Under the pieces are notes generated by a model. It made no database searches. It saw nothing but the letters and a program-made list of their open reading frames with translations, and was not told the origin of the DNA. This document shows positions 35,201-45,400 of a DNA stretch of 46,484 nucleotides, piece by piece. Source of the DNA: Eubacterium sp. Lineage in GTDB: Bacteria > Bacillota > Clostridia > Oscillospirales > Acutalibacteraceae. The stretch is taken from the NCBI GenBank assembly GCA_022511225.1, contig JAFLRZ010000015.1:1-46484 (forward strand), written 5' to 3'. Position 1 is the first letter of the stretch. Each line of letters opens with the position of its first letter. The position numbers and the translations under genes were made by a program.

Positions 35201-37386
35201 ATGACGACGAAAGATTTATCTCCCCGTTCGATAAAGGCTTTACGGTATTGGATTTGGACAAGATTTTGCACTACCTTAAGCCGGACAACGATCACTTTAC
35301 AGTAACGGTCGTCTTTAATCAGGAAAACGGTCAGACTTTAACCAAAGAGTTTAAGTTCTATATATTTGTAGGCGTAAGAACCGTTCAGTATAAAGAGGGT
35401 TTCGACGCCAACGGCAAATCCTTTAAAATGACCAATGATGAACAACTTTATGTGGATAGAAATTGCGGAACGGATAAAAACAGTTTCACATTCAGATTTA
35501 CAATAAACAACGGCACGTTTACAACAAACAAGCTGTTGCTTGTTAACAATATCACCCAATCGGATATATCCCAAAATCAATTTACCGATACCATTGCGGT
35601 CGAGTCGGGCGATTATCTTGCAGGTAAAAGATTGCCGCAGCTAACCTTTACGGCAGATCTGGAAAATGGTTATAACGAGATTAACGTTGTCTTTATGGAT
35701 TGGTATAATGTAGGAACCGTCTTTAAAATCGTCTTATTAAATCCGGACCATGTCGCCGTCGTAAAGGAACTGTTCAGGTTTACTATACACATAAAACCGG
35801 TAAATGTATCGGAAGACTTTAGTTTCGGTATGGACGGTAAATATGGCGCCAACGGTTTGGTTGAAGTGCCGGCCGATGATAGCGAGGATAGTAAGCTAAA
35901 ACAAAGCTATCAAGTAAAATATCAGGAAGGCCCTACGCCAATTGGCGGTATAAGCACTTATGCCGATTTGCGAATTGGGTATTCGGTAAAGCTTGAGCTT
36001 GGAACTCAGCGTAATGACTTTGGACAAATGTGGGTACTGAACGAAGACGAATCAATTGATGATGGACTGGATGTAGTCAACTCAAGCCATTATAGCGATT
36101 CTATAATTATCGTCGAGTCAGACGCGGAAGATAGCTATTACAAAGGGAAATTAGCAAAGCTTGTGTTTGATTATATAGATGGATCACAACAATTAAAAGC
36201 TGTTGTTTATATTAGGATTGTTAAGCTGTTAGAGCGGGAAGGATCATCATTAAGAGATGAACCGAAAGGTAATCATCCTCGCGATTTGGAATGGGATTTA
36301 TCTAAAGGTGTAATTTTCGGTTATTCTAATGATAAGCCCAGCACGTATCTTGTTCCGAATTATCACTTGATATCCAAGGGCAATGCGTATATTAAAAATG
36401 GGTCGATTCTTGTTATAACAAATCCCAATGACTATGATTTCGGTGAAATTTCATATGATTATAAGCAGTTTTATAACGGTGTTGCATTTAACGTAAAAGA
36501 TGAAAATAGCCATTCATTAGAAAGACGTTTTATTGCGAATAAGGAGCAACTACTAAATATGACTGAAAAGTTTACAAGCGATACTTATGGAGAAATCAGG
36601 CTTATTGCCGATATAAATTTGTCTGGAGAAAACAATCGTGTTATAGGCACATTAAACTTCTATTTTAACGGCAACGGTCATACTATTTCCAATCTAAAAT
36701 ATACCATCGGCTCGGAAAAGTTGAAGAATGAAAGTAATAACGGATTATTTAAAACAATTACGTCAAAAGGATCTGTTAAAAATCTGAATATAAACAATGT
36801 AACTGTAAAATCGGATATAAAACATAAGGGAAGCTTCTATAACTTCGGTACGTTGGCATATGAAAATAATGGCTTAATAGAAAACGTGCAAATCATGGGA
36901 AATTGTAATATAGATATCGAACGGCAAGGCTCAATCGTCGGAGGTATAGTATCAATAAATAAAGGAAAAATTTGCAATTCTGTAAATAATGCGTCAATTA
37001 GAGGAAGCGGCGATATCGGAGGTATAGTCGGACGAAACGAAGGAACTATTAGCGGTTGTAAGAATTACGGTAATATTAAAATAGTATATCATGCACATAG
37101 ATCTATCGGCGGTATACTCGGTTATAATTACGGTAGCGGCAACGTGAACGGTTGTAGCAATTATGGGCATATTTCGTCTGAAAATACTATTACAGGATAC
37201 GTAAATGTAGGTGCAATTATAGGTCATAATGCAGCTGATTTTGACGGCAAAGGCGCTATCGGGTCCTTTTATGTTACATATACGACTTATGACGGTTTTA
37301 TTTTCGGATGGGGTGCATACGATAACGGTACCTATTTGTTTGCATACAGAAGTTACCGTGTAGGTAAAGATGATAAATCTTTTTAA
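29239..37386 (+). CDS. giant secreted protein with Ig-like and GLUG repeats
   Basis: This 2715-residue protein begins with a basic stretch and a hydrophobic helix (16-37), a signal peptide or anchor. Residues about 40-850 form domains I do not recognise. About ten bacterial Ig-like (Big_2-type) repeats follow (about 857-1800, nt 31.8-34.6 kb), each 86-102 residues and opening with a VPVxxVxL-type strand, then xPxNAT and G-x-LTV motifs. A further beta-rich region leads to GLUG repeats (about 2457-2660: SIVGGIVSINKGKICNS, DIGGIVGRNEGTISGC, SIGGILGYNYGSGN). No LPXTG sorting signal is present. The ATG overlaps the previous gene by 8 bases, with GGAG upstream. A role in adhesion or matrix is inferred from repeats and size. 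Confidence 0.88.
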   Translation: MINKFKLLGTKKNNVISIALVLVLLCSLCGGLMVSFFHRNIEKSDSFVPMQSKTSENVELLRDLPQDFTFDIMADDSINHENLSDYVVVNDSKNMPVPVRVESHENFYTILPPESMYEQGEYYTVELQNAKFQEKNLAMQSRVTFAIGKNDILEVDTKTELGTIADEKIVYVSDDTIELVKEKDREYNIDDILLLPDMEDGLGEVAYKIVKINADNGNIISLGVVRPSLDEVYDKVEIYGEQLPNPEDVSFYSEEAIEEALAKNESVKAIGYAVDVINGNLPSPLAKGFDFDANVDITINLPKKIKIKFKDMKFSPVQFTVDVSIKWELTKYDIEIYLEGEIKSRVENFSNIDSNTNIYSSGTRTITEYSFGVRIEFSKETDFSEEQKRQMLEFLNENNKIQNPLNPDKEYDPAWAIQSLDYYNSEKYKTESKRYKDLIDGKEKTAINEEAIINNFIRGKSSGSSNIGSYMRGTEEARKQVKTYLNELVNCYQAGKTDNTPENKSKLGSARMDSQLLPLVSIAIPLPYGCSIHIRFGVEIAVDFKAVFEGKLKVKQTKEQVNVTTEAGSENYENNTTTFSAVVTLSGSFEVRVGAAIETKFTLAKVFYVSLKIEGGGYLETKGLGAFVFGDIECADMFASEKTDGKQIGGVKELFGKGACAGHISLDMGFYFKVEIRAGLVIDLKIIKIDISASVSYDIKKSLFSDKKKETETGVENPELYSELIFEDQLKGKFKNEIAAGEVFKDDMEFNEEFIEFYGDNSDAAITMNYNEYFAKVPQVLRRTINLVTREVTYEPIPFERLHYDLDEGTRIDSAGTIMQYDRSNPVIDDLVWITAEDKYGNLYSMDEFANLCITKEAVPVEKIEINVQSKDIYPDSETYIYADIIPDYASYKTLRYEVVEVNHLGMSIKDETLAYFAYFDETFDGTRGKLITTDKLSIGDTVIVRCTAIHDNVDSPTLSLTVVRRPVERISLITQNRQTTVVVGQELPIEVLVYPLNATYVLEGGNPTITTDDPDLATVVEVEGQLVLKVSDNPDAFGKAIGINIHVNDDGNIVELNYAMMIIQVPIDRLLVTDENLIELSNRTILNQGQEFNLVAVAEPFDATVLNRIQILKSVGNEYVTINQNGMLQVANNAPIGYEFTVSAKYDNVNSKNYHFVVEKIATTSVRLFEKENNYDVAPNQQVLLRTAIEPINATYFTPKFIIESGSEWASVTYTGLLTIQENAPIGARIRVYAIVDDVISNTVEFKIPPVKIDVISPKTELKVGEAVVLGYDVAPTNNILSPITYWIEEGEEYATLTPGGILTINNDVNVPHALVGVVAEIEGVCSPVFYINIKVPVSSVELYTTMSSGNVELGGSILLYTTIYPEFASCQDVEFNVDNEDLATIKDGWLTVTDDKNAIDNIVNVTASVDGVISNILQIRISKVAVLAVEFSENDLECNVNIGGSRKLYATTIPGNATYNHVSYRIVSGMEHGTIEGDVLTVNSEAPLGSRIEIIASADGVDSDESLVVIVKKIDVERVDIAVEDNITAIAPMGIAKFSASIYPANATESIITYSLIGEGRNIAIIDTVSGELTVGPEQLVTRGDMVIQVVAIADGVSSEPICLRVIVPVTYITMVSTDITAERGNDVRLLAETNYNATNKDVEYHFWDGANITDSNPYGTIDGDILHIKENILIPNAEFMVVAIPCGAESTEIVSNPCFVRVNIPVESVSLMSNKTSIILGESAILNTTIFPVFASNRTIKYKFVDNSGNVIVEPWGITLVENTVNVLDDTAVLTSTPRFMICAFVGGIASNIWRFDVVERPVTVLSFDVDSLQELYCSDTNTYEVHPVFDYGFIIKAAVNSDASFKGIAFSVPTGSANIVSINNADNQRFDGLYYCVHLKINKDAIVGEVITILAQSQRNPQIRAELKFTITGNYADEIVGANISANNTTILDGAEFGGNMNGFTSNYVNPGDTVRIEKLYFDDELTNKYHKQVTYEDRFSVIYDDERFISPFDKGFTVLDLDKILHYLKPDNDHFTVTVVFNQENGQTLTKEFKFYIFVGVRTVQYKEGFDANGKSFKMTNDEQLYVDRNCGTDKNSFTFRFTINNGTFTTNKLLLVNNITQSDISQNQFTDTIAVESGDYLAGKRLPQLTFTADLENGYNEINVVFMDWYNVGTVFKIVLLNPDHVAVVKELFRFTIHIKPVNVSEDFSFGMDGKYGANGLVEVPADDSEDSKLKQSYQVKYQEGPTPIGGISTYADLRIGYSVKLELGTQRNDFGQMWVLNEDESIDDGLDVVNSSHYSDSIIIVESDAEDSYYKGKLAKLVFDYIDGSQQLKAVVYIRIVKLLEREGSSLRDEPKGNHPRDLEWDLSKGVIFGYSNDKPSTYLVPNYHLISKGNAYIKNGSILVITNPNDYDFGEISYDYKQFYNGVAFNVKDENSHSLERRFIANKEQLLNMTEKFTSDTYGEIRLIADINLSGENNRVIGTLNFYFNGNGHTISNLKYTIGSEKLKNESNNGLFKTITSKGSVKNLNINNVTVKSDIKHKGSFYNFGTLAYENNGLIENVQIMGNCNIDIERQGSIVGGIVSINKGKICNSVNNASIRGSGDIGGIVGRNEGTISGCKNYGNIKIVYHAHRSIGGILGYNYGSGNVNGCSNYGHISSENTITGYVNVGAIIGHNAADFDGKGAIGSFYVTYTTYDGFIFGWGAYDNGTYLFAYRSYRVGKDDKSF

Positions 37387-37396
37387 GGAGTGAAAT

Positions 37397-38248
37397 ATGA
37401 AAAAGAAATTGATTTGTGCAATACTGACTGCGGTTTTGATTATTGCATCAATAGCTTCATTGGCAGCATGCAGCGAAGTAATTGAATACGACGCGGGTGA
37501 ATACGGACAGTTGGAAAAAGAGGGAAGCGATTACGTAGTCGCAAATGCCGGATACCGTTTTATCGGTTGGAGTGAACCTGTGCAAAAAGGTAGAAAAACC
37601 GTTTATAAGGCGCAGTACGAATATGCGGAGTACTATTTGAGCGAAGTTAAAGATACTTATATATGTCCTCAGGATACTCAGGAAGGGCTTCCCTACATAA
37701 AGCGAAAAATAACAAATATGCAGACTATGGAAGAAAGAGATGACTTTGCGCCTATGGCGTATACTAAAGCATCTTGTTCTGATGAAAGGTGTGAATACGG
37801 TTGGTTTGGTGATGGAAAACCTAATGTAAATAAGCGGTCATACGAATTCGACGGGATTCTCACGATTGCTATTAAGGATAATGAATACAACATAGAGCAA
37901 GAAATAAAGATTCATATAGTTCGCAATCGCATTAAACCTGAAAGTCTCACCATCTACCCGGGTTCGGGAGAACCGTTAGTTGCCGTTATGAGCAGTTGTT
38001 ATATAGGACGTACCTATTTACCTGAAAACACAACTTTTACTGAATGTGGAATTAATATTGTTGAAATAATCAGGGACGGCAAAGCAATAGACCCGGAAAA
38101 CATTGAAGAAATTGCTTACTTTCCGGAAAAAAAGTATGGGTTAAGGACAACCGATAAAGCGCAAGTGGGGGATATAATCAAGGTGCAGGCATATAACTTG
38201 CGCGATCCCGATATTATAAGCAATATTTTATCCATCATAGTTTACTGA
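37397..38248 (+). CDS. lipoprotein with InlB-repeat-like segment
   Basis: This 283-residue exported lipoprotein (lipobox LAAC, Cys25) has a short InlB B-repeat-like unit near the N-terminus (AGYRFIGWSEPVQKG), typical of Gram-positive surface proteins. The rest (about 75-283) is beta-rich with four cysteines (CPQD, CSDERCEYGW) and is not recognised. It starts 10 bases after the giant gene with AAGGAG before the ATG and is followed after 14 bases by the GLUG/MBG protein. It may be the membrane-tethered partner of the secreted repeat proteins in the same operon. Confidence 0.8.
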   Translation: MKKKLICAILTAVLIIASIASLAACSEVIEYDAGEYGQLEKEGSDYVVANAGYRFIGWSEPVQKGRKTVYKAQYEYAEYYLSEVKDTYICPQDTQEGLPYIKRKITNMQTMEERDDFAPMAYTKASCSDERCEYGWFGDGKPNVNKRSYEFDGILTIAIKDNEYNIEQEIKIHIVRNRIKPESLTIYPGSGEPLVAVMSSCYIGRTYLPENTTFTECGINIVEIIRDGKAIDPENIEEIAYFPEKKYGLRTTDKAQVGDIIKVQAYNLRDPDIISNILSIIVY

Positions 38249-38262
38249 GAGAATAAACACGA

Positions 38263-41200
38263 ATGAAGAAAGCTACAAGGAATACTAAAATACTTAAACT
38301 TATCGCCATTATGGTTTTTACAGTGGTATTATTCTTTGTTGCTTTATTATTGTTGTGTAATACCGAATATCAAACCGTTTATGCGGAAGGCGACGATTTC
38401 GGCGGCGGCGACGGTACCGCCGATTCGCCGTATAAAATTTCAACCGACGCGCATTTGCAAAGACTTTCCGCAAACGTGCAAGGCGGCGGGGTAAACGGGT
38501 ATAACGGTGTATATTTTATTCTGGAAAATAATATCGATCTTACCGAAATATCAAACGGCTCGCTTTCCGGATGGATGCCAATCGGCACAACGTTATACCC
38601 GTTTCACGGCGTTTTTATGGGTAATAACAAAAAAATATCCGGCGTAAATATTAACCGAATATCAGATAATATAGGATTATTCGGAGTTACGGGAGAAACC
38701 GCCGTAATAAAAGATTTGACAGTCGACGGGCTTATCCGTGGTGGAGCGCATACCGGAGGAGTTGTAGGATATAATTCAGGACGCGTGGAAAACTCGGTTA
38801 ATTACGCCGCCGTAGGAGTCATGTCTTCCTCGGCAACGGATACCGGAGGAGTCGTCGGATATAACTCCAGCGGCACTCTCATAGGAAATTCCAATTACGG
38901 TGAAGTTACCAATACCGCATTTAACGTCGGTGGAATTGCAGGAACTAACGACGGGTCAATATTAAAATGCTTTAATGTCGGCGTCGTAAACGGAAAATCG
39001 AATGTCGGTGGAATATCGGGGACTAATAGTCGCGACGGACAAATCTCCGAGGTTTTTAATAATGGAAAACTAATTGTTTCAAGTAATTTTGCCGGCGGCA
39101 TAGTAGGCGACAACAAGGGTAAGGTTTGCAATACATACAATAGCGGAACTATATTGTCTAACGGTATTGCGTCAGACTATTTCGGCGGCATTGTCGGCAA
39201 CAATGATGGGAGTAACGGAAGCGAGGGGATTGTTTGTCATTCGTATAATATCGGTATAATAGATAACGTTTCTTTCTATGGTCATATAAGCGCTTTTAAT
39301 ACGGGTGTAATTGAAAAATGCTATTTTAACAGTGAATTCAATAGCGGCGACGTTACAAACGGATTGTTTGCCGTAAACACGTTTGGACTTACAAGCAAGG
39401 TAATGTTAGACGCCGACACTTTAACCAAATCGGGCAAAATGGATTTGCTTAATGAGGATGGGGTATGGATAAGGAGAAATTTTGATAACGACTACGTTTA
39501 TTTCCCCGAGCTTAGCGCATTATACAGTTTTCAACAATCCAAAGAAAGTACCAAGTTTGAAAGAATCGAATTGTATTATGAAGATATTCAATTGGGCGAA
39601 ACGGATTTTGAGTATAACGGCGAAGCGCATAATATGGATATCCTTTTGGGGGATATTAAGTTAATCGAAGATTTGGATTATGTTGTGTTATCAAACCCTA
39701 TAAATGTAAGGGGGGATAACGGCTCTCTTATCGTTTTGGAATTGATCAATTACTATGCCGGAACAGTTTCCAAGGAATTTACAATTCATAAAAGACCTAT
39801 TACGGTTGTGTGGAGTAATGAAATTTTTTATTATAACGGTAAGGAACAGTATCATACTGTAACTGTTGAAAGTGGTAGGGTAAAGGACGAAAATATCACT
39901 TTTGTTTATTACTTTAATTCAAATATAAATGCCGGCGAGCACATTGTAGAGGTTGCTCTGGAAGATACGGCTATAAATAGTAATTATCAATTTACTCCTC
40001 AAACACATAAATATACAATACATAAAAACCCCATAACCATATCTTGGAGTAACGAAGAATATGTTTATTCGGGTAAAGTGCAGCATCACATAGCTATTGT
40101 TGAGAGTGGGAGAATCGGCACAGAAGTCATAGAATTTGATTATAGCTATGATGATTGTATTAGCGCCGGGCAGCATACCGTAACCGCTTATTTGATTAAA
40201 AACACTATAAATGCAAATTATGAATTTGCGCCTCAATCACATAGCTTTGTAATCAAGCCGCAAAGTTTGCTGGTTTCTTGGGATAATGAAGAACTGATCT
40301 ATAACGGACAGGTTCAACACCCCATTGCTTCCGTTGCAGGAATAATTAACAATGAAAGTGTTACATTGGTATACAATGGATTTGAAAATAATATATGCGC
40401 CGCCGACGGCTATTCCGTAGTAGTATCATTAGAGGATACCGTAATTAATGCGAACTATGTTTTAATCGGAGAAGTTGAAAAAATTTATTCAATCGTTAAG
40501 TCCGATTTAGTTATCGAGTGGGATGATAATGAGCTTATTTATAATGGCAAACCTCAAAAACCTTCATTCAGTATAGTAAGCGGACAAATAATAAATGAGA
40601 TAATCGAATTCGATTTTTCAGACTATTCAAAAAATATCAATGCATGCACCGAATATTTTGTTGAAGTTAGCCTCATGTCGAATTCTATTAACATGAATTA
40701 TATGTTTGTCCCACAAATTAAAACATACACAATAAAAAAAGCGCCGATTATACTTATATGGGAATCCGAAGATTTAGTTTATAATGGGGAGATTCAACAC
40801 CCTGTTGCGAAGATAGCCAGCCCTATCTTCGATGAGATTAATTTGATTTATGCAAATTATTACGGGCGAGACGCTTATTGCGGATATACAATAGATATAA
40901 GTGTAGATAACATTAATTATGAGATAATCAATAGCCTTACTTATGATATTCTGCCCAAAGTAATACAAGTTAAGTGGCTTGGCGAGAATATACAATATAA
41001 TGGATTGGCACAGCGCCCGGAATATGTTATTATCGGGGTTTTGAACAACGAAACAATTAATGAAATAATATCCGACTATTCATCGAATATTATTCCGAAT
41101 GAATATGAAGTAACTATATTGTCATGTAATCCTAACTATATATTCGATGATACCGATCACGGAATATATAGTATTGTTAAAAGAAAAATATATATAGAAA

Positions 41201-42486
41201 ATGTTACCGCAATTGATAGGTGTTATGACGATACGCAATTTGTGGAATTGTGCGGTGGCGTTTTGATAGACTTAATCGGAAATGACGAAGTATCTTTCGT
41301 TCTTGGGCAAGGACAATTACTTGATGTAAATGCCGGTTATGATAAAATTGTACAAACCGATATCATATTAGTCGGGACGCATTCTATCTATTATGATTTG
41401 TGTCAACCTAATTTAACGGTTAATATTTTTAAAGCTATAATAGATATGTCTGCAATTAGCTTTAATGCACAAGTTTTTACATATGATGGAACACCCAAAA
41501 GCATATTCATCAGCGGAAGTTTGTCAAAGCATTTAAATGTAGAGTATCAAAATAATGGTGCAATAGAAGTTGGTGTATATACAGTAATTGCCAACTTTAC
41601 TTTGCTGGACGATATAAATTTTGAATCGGTTTTGCCGTTAGTTGCTTCTTTATATATCGTCGATGCTTATAAGTTTGAGTTTGTAACTATTGAAATATTT
41701 GATGGAAATGTTTTATACGGAACGGAATTTCAAGTTAAGGAGTGTATGGATATCCTTAACATTGCCGGATTAGAAAAATATAAATTGCAAAGAGGATTTA
41801 CAATAAATCTCGTTTTAAATGAGGAATTGATAAGTCTGGATGGGGTTTTAAAGTTTAATGTCGTCTTGCAGCGGAAAGTTCTACATAATAATACTCTTAA
41901 GGTATATTCAATTATCGATGGTACGCTGCATGAGATTGAATATGGTTTTGAAAAAAATATGTTGGTCTTCTATACGGACAGAATAGGTGAGTTCGTTATT
42001 GTAACGCGCAAGAGTTATGATTGGATTTCGGCGATTGCTATTTTAATAATACTTATTACAATAGTTGCTTGTATTAGTTTCTTTTTACGCCGAGTATGGA
42101 AGAGTCATAGGAAAGCGAGTGTGGCTGTACTTAATGACTCAAATACAATTGCGCAATCGGAACAAGTAATTGAAAACAGTGGGCTTGATAAAATAGAAAA
42201 ACATGATATCAAATCGGATTCTCATGACGTACCGCAAATCGAGTTTGTTTTCGATAGTGTATATTGTAAAAATTATGCATGCTTTATGGAATCATTAAAC
42301 TTTCGCACTGTTGAAAAACAAATCGCTGTTTGCGGTGGGGATCTGTCTGTTGCAAAACTGTTTGAAGCTAAGCCTCAGAACTCTGTATTTTGGAAAGGTC
42401 AAAGACTCAAGGTGAACGGCAAAAAGTATATACAGTTGCTTGCAGATGTTTTGGAGGTGATTAATAATGCACAAAAAGATAATTAG
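38263..42486 (+). CDS. GLUG/MBG-repeat membrane-anchored surface protein
   Basis: This 1407-residue protein has a signal peptide (cleavage near VYAEG), a WMPIGTTLYPFHGVFMGNNKKISGV motif and about six GLUG repeats (130-330, such as TGGVVGYNSGRVENS, VGGIAGTNDGSILKC). From about 430 to 950 it has seven repeats of the MBG type (IxVxWxNExxxYNGxxQ, 72-90 residues each), then a YDG-like and an MBG_2-like domain, a transmembrane helix (about 1245-1265) and a cytoplasmic tail of about 135 residues with its own folded-looking segment (IEFVFDSVYCKNYACFM). The tail makes it more than a passive adhesin. The ribosome site is weak; translation may be coupled to the upstream gene. Confidence 0.85.
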   Translation: MKKATRNTKILKLIAIMVFTVVLFFVALLLLCNTEYQTVYAEGDDFGGGDGTADSPYKISTDAHLQRLSANVQGGGVNGYNGVYFILENNIDLTEISNGSLSGWMPIGTTLYPFHGVFMGNNKKISGVNINRISDNIGLFGVTGETAVIKDLTVDGLIRGGAHTGGVVGYNSGRVENSVNYAAVGVMSSSATDTGGVVGYNSSGTLIGNSNYGEVTNTAFNVGGIAGTNDGSILKCFNVGVVNGKSNVGGISGTNSRDGQISEVFNNGKLIVSSNFAGGIVGDNKGKVCNTYNSGTILSNGIASDYFGGIVGNNDGSNGSEGIVCHSYNIGIIDNVSFYGHISAFNTGVIEKCYFNSEFNSGDVTNGLFAVNTFGLTSKVMLDADTLTKSGKMDLLNEDGVWIRRNFDNDYVYFPELSALYSFQQSKESTKFERIELYYEDIQLGETDFEYNGEAHNMDILLGDIKLIEDLDYVVLSNPINVRGDNGSLIVLELINYYAGTVSKEFTIHKRPITVVWSNEIFYYNGKEQYHTVTVESGRVKDENITFVYYFNSNINAGEHIVEVALEDTAINSNYQFTPQTHKYTIHKNPITISWSNEEYVYSGKVQHHIAIVESGRIGTEVIEFDYSYDDCISAGQHTVTAYLIKNTINANYEFAPQSHSFVIKPQSLLVSWDNEELIYNGQVQHPIASVAGIINNESVTLVYNGFENNICAADGYSVVVSLEDTVINANYVLIGEVEKIYSIVKSDLVIEWDDNELIYNGKPQKPSFSIVSGQIINEIIEFDFSDYSKNINACTEYFVEVSLMSNSINMNYMFVPQIKTYTIKKAPIILIWESEDLVYNGEIQHPVAKIASPIFDEINLIYANYYGRDAYCGYTIDISVDNINYEIINSLTYDILPKVIQVKWLGENIQYNGLAQRPEYVIIGVLNNETINEIISDYSSNIIPNEYEVTILSCNPNYIFDDTDHGIYSIVKRKIYIENVTAIDRCYDDTQFVELCGGVLIDLIGNDEVSFVLGQGQLLDVNAGYDKIVQTDIILVGTHSIYYDLCQPNLTVNIFKAIIDMSAISFNAQVFTYDGTPKSIFISGSLSKHLNVEYQNNGAIEVGVYTVIANFTLLDDINFESVLPLVASLYIVDAYKFEFVTIEIFDGNVLYGTEFQVKECMDILNIAGLEKYKLQRGFTINLVLNEELISLDGVLKFNVVLQRKVLHNNTLKVYSIIDGTLHEIEYGFEKNMLVFYTDRIGEFVIVTRKSYDWISAIAILIILITIVACISFFLRRVWKSHRKASVAVLNDSNTIAQSEQVIENSGLDKIEKHDIKSDSHDVPQIEFVFDSVYCKNYACFMESLNFRTVEKQIAVCGGDLSVAKLFEAKPQNSVFWKGQRLKVNGKKYIQLLADVLEVINNAQKDN

Positions 42487-45400
42487 GTTTGGTTTTATCA
42501 TCGGATTAGTGATTTTGTCCGTATTGACTTTTGTTGCTTGCGGACAAAGTGAAAATAGAGTCAAAGTCGAACAAGCTAAAGAACAAGCAATATCGGAATT
42601 GATATTGTCTCGTGAAGAATATCCGGATCATTTATATTCTCCCGAAAGAATTAATGAACTGAATATTTTGTTGGAAAACGGGAAGAAAAAAATCGAAGAA
42701 GCAACTAAAATTGAGGAAATACAGCAAGTTGTCAATACGGTGAAAAGCGCATTTTCGAAAGTCCCCACAATGGCTCAAGAGATGGAAATTAGACAGGACG
42801 AGGAAAAAAAGGCTTTCGCAATCTATAAAAGAGATAGGCAATCCGAATTGGATACGTATAGGGCAATGCTTGATGACAGTAAATATTCTTCGGCTGCAGT
42901 TGAAGAATTAGATAGTATTATTATGTCTGCAAAAAACAGTATTTTTTATGCGGAAACGTATGATGCCGTATTACAAATATATAATACTGCTGTTGAACAG
43001 CTTCTTGCCGTTAAAACTATTGAACAAGAAAATATAATACGATTACAAATAGCTCGAGATACAGCTATTTTGGCATTGCATAATTATCGTAACGCTAAAA
43101 ATAATGATTATTATTCATATGATAGTTTGATTGAGCTAGATAGAATAGTGGAAACAGTTTCGGCCGAGCTGTCCGTGGCAATGTCGTTCAATGAAATAGA
43201 CCGTATTTTACAGCAAGGGTATATTCTAATTGATTCCGTTCCGATTTCGCAGAATGCTCTAGAAGAATATAAAGCTAACAAGGTGAATGAACTACGGATG
43301 TATCGGTTCACTTTTGATGATGACAAATACACTATTGACGGCGTAAATAAGCTTAACCATATTCTCAATGAAGCTATTGACAGAATACAGAGTGCAGAAG
43401 ATGAGGATCAGGTAAATGAATATTTTAATACGGCCAAGATTGCTTTGGAAGCCGTTGATACGTATGCGGAATTGCTTGAAACTTACAAAAAAGAGGCTAT
43501 AGATAGAATTCGTTGTCATCGTGAATCCAAATTAGATATTTGGTATTCTAATGAAGGAATAGTTGCGCTCAATACAATTCTTATCAATGCGCAGCAAGCT
43601 ATAAACGAGGCGACAACTTTTGAGGCTGTTATCTCGATTGAAAACGATGCAATTAGTGCATTAGATAATGTTAATGTTTTAGATGACGAATTGTTGAGAA
43701 TAAAAAATGTGCGAGTTAATGATTTGATCGCTTATAGGAACAGTTTTGTAAATTCGGATTATTCCCAGAACGGTATAACGCAGTTAGACCAAATACTTAG
43801 TATCGGTTGCGAAAGTATATTACAAGCTGCGTCTTTGGCGGATATTAATAAAGTGTATGAAGCTTCCAGGCAACAAATGAATTCAGTATTAACTAAGGTT
43901 CAAGAGTTAGCGCAGAAAAAAATCGAAGCTGTGAAAGAGCTGAATGAGTATAGAAGTAGTTTAGCCGATGAAAAATATAGTTCGTATGGCATTCAATTGC
44001 TCAATCGCTATTTAAACGAAGGCATTATAGCAATTAACGCCAGTATTGATTTTGTTGATCTGCAAAATGAATTGATTTCGGCTAAGAATAATTTAGCGAG
44101 TGTAATGGAGTACCCCGCTGAATTACAATGGCGAAAAAATCAGGCTATAGCAGATATTATTAATGTGCGAAATAATAAGGATAATGCCGCTTTTACCGCT
44201 AAAGGTATTGAAATGCTGGATTCTATTGTTGAGATATATACTAATAGAATTAACTCAGTTTTGAGTATAGATGAGATCGACGGACTAAAGGCTGCCGCAA
44301 TCGAAGAGCTGAATTCGGTTTTAATTTATTCGCAAGAGCTTGCTCAAGAAATTGCACAAACAATAAAAGCTATAGAAAATTATTATGAAGAAAAATTGCT
44401 AATCAAATATACGGATGATGGTGCCGTTCTACTTGAATTAGCATTGCAAAAGGGCATATCTTCTATCAAGTCCGCTAAAACTTTTGAACAATTATATGCG
44501 GCATATACCACAGCTATTTCTGATCTTGATGATGTAATGACGTACGATGAAGAATTGACTGAAGCTAAAAAAATCGCTGAGGAATCTATTCGACTTTATC
44601 GTGAAACTAAATTGAACGGCAGTTATACGCAAGAAGGTATTACTTTGCTGGATAAAATATTAATAGATACTATTGAACTAATTTGGAATTCCGATAACTT
44701 TGTTTTAGTTTCACAAATGCTGGAAAATGGTAAACTTAATCTAGATGCAGTACCTACATATGAACAGGAATTAGCATCATGTAAGATAATTTTAGTGGAG
44801 GATTTAATAGAGTATAGAGCATTAAAACAAAATCAAAATTATTCAGAAGAAGCAGTAAAAAAGCTTGATCAGATTCTAGAGAACGGAATTAACGAAATCA
44901 ATATGGCCCAAACAATTGATCAAGCAAATGATGCATTTGTCCGTGCAAAAGTTGGCCTAGATTCAGTCCCCAATTTAAATCAAGGAATTCAATTAATCAG
45001 AGAAAATGCTATCGAGGCTTTGAGAGCTCATCGTAATAAAAAGAATAATGCCGATTATTCAAGCGAAGCTGTGATCGCTTTAGATTTGGCGTTGAATAAA
45101 GGTATTCAAAGTATTAATAGTGCGTTGACGGAAGATGAAATACTTGATGCATTAAATAAAGCAATTGCGGATATAGATAGCATTAAATCTATTGCCGATG
45201 TATTAATTGAAAGTAAAAATTCTGCCTTGTACACTCTCAGAAGCTATAGAAACTCTAAAAATGATAATGAATATTCTGATGAGGGAATTAAAGAGCTTAA
45301 TGACGCGCTCCGTAATGGTGAAATCGCTATTGACAAAGCTTCTACCGTTGATGAAGTGGAAAATGCCCTGCAGTTTGCAAAAAACGCAATTGATGCAGTG

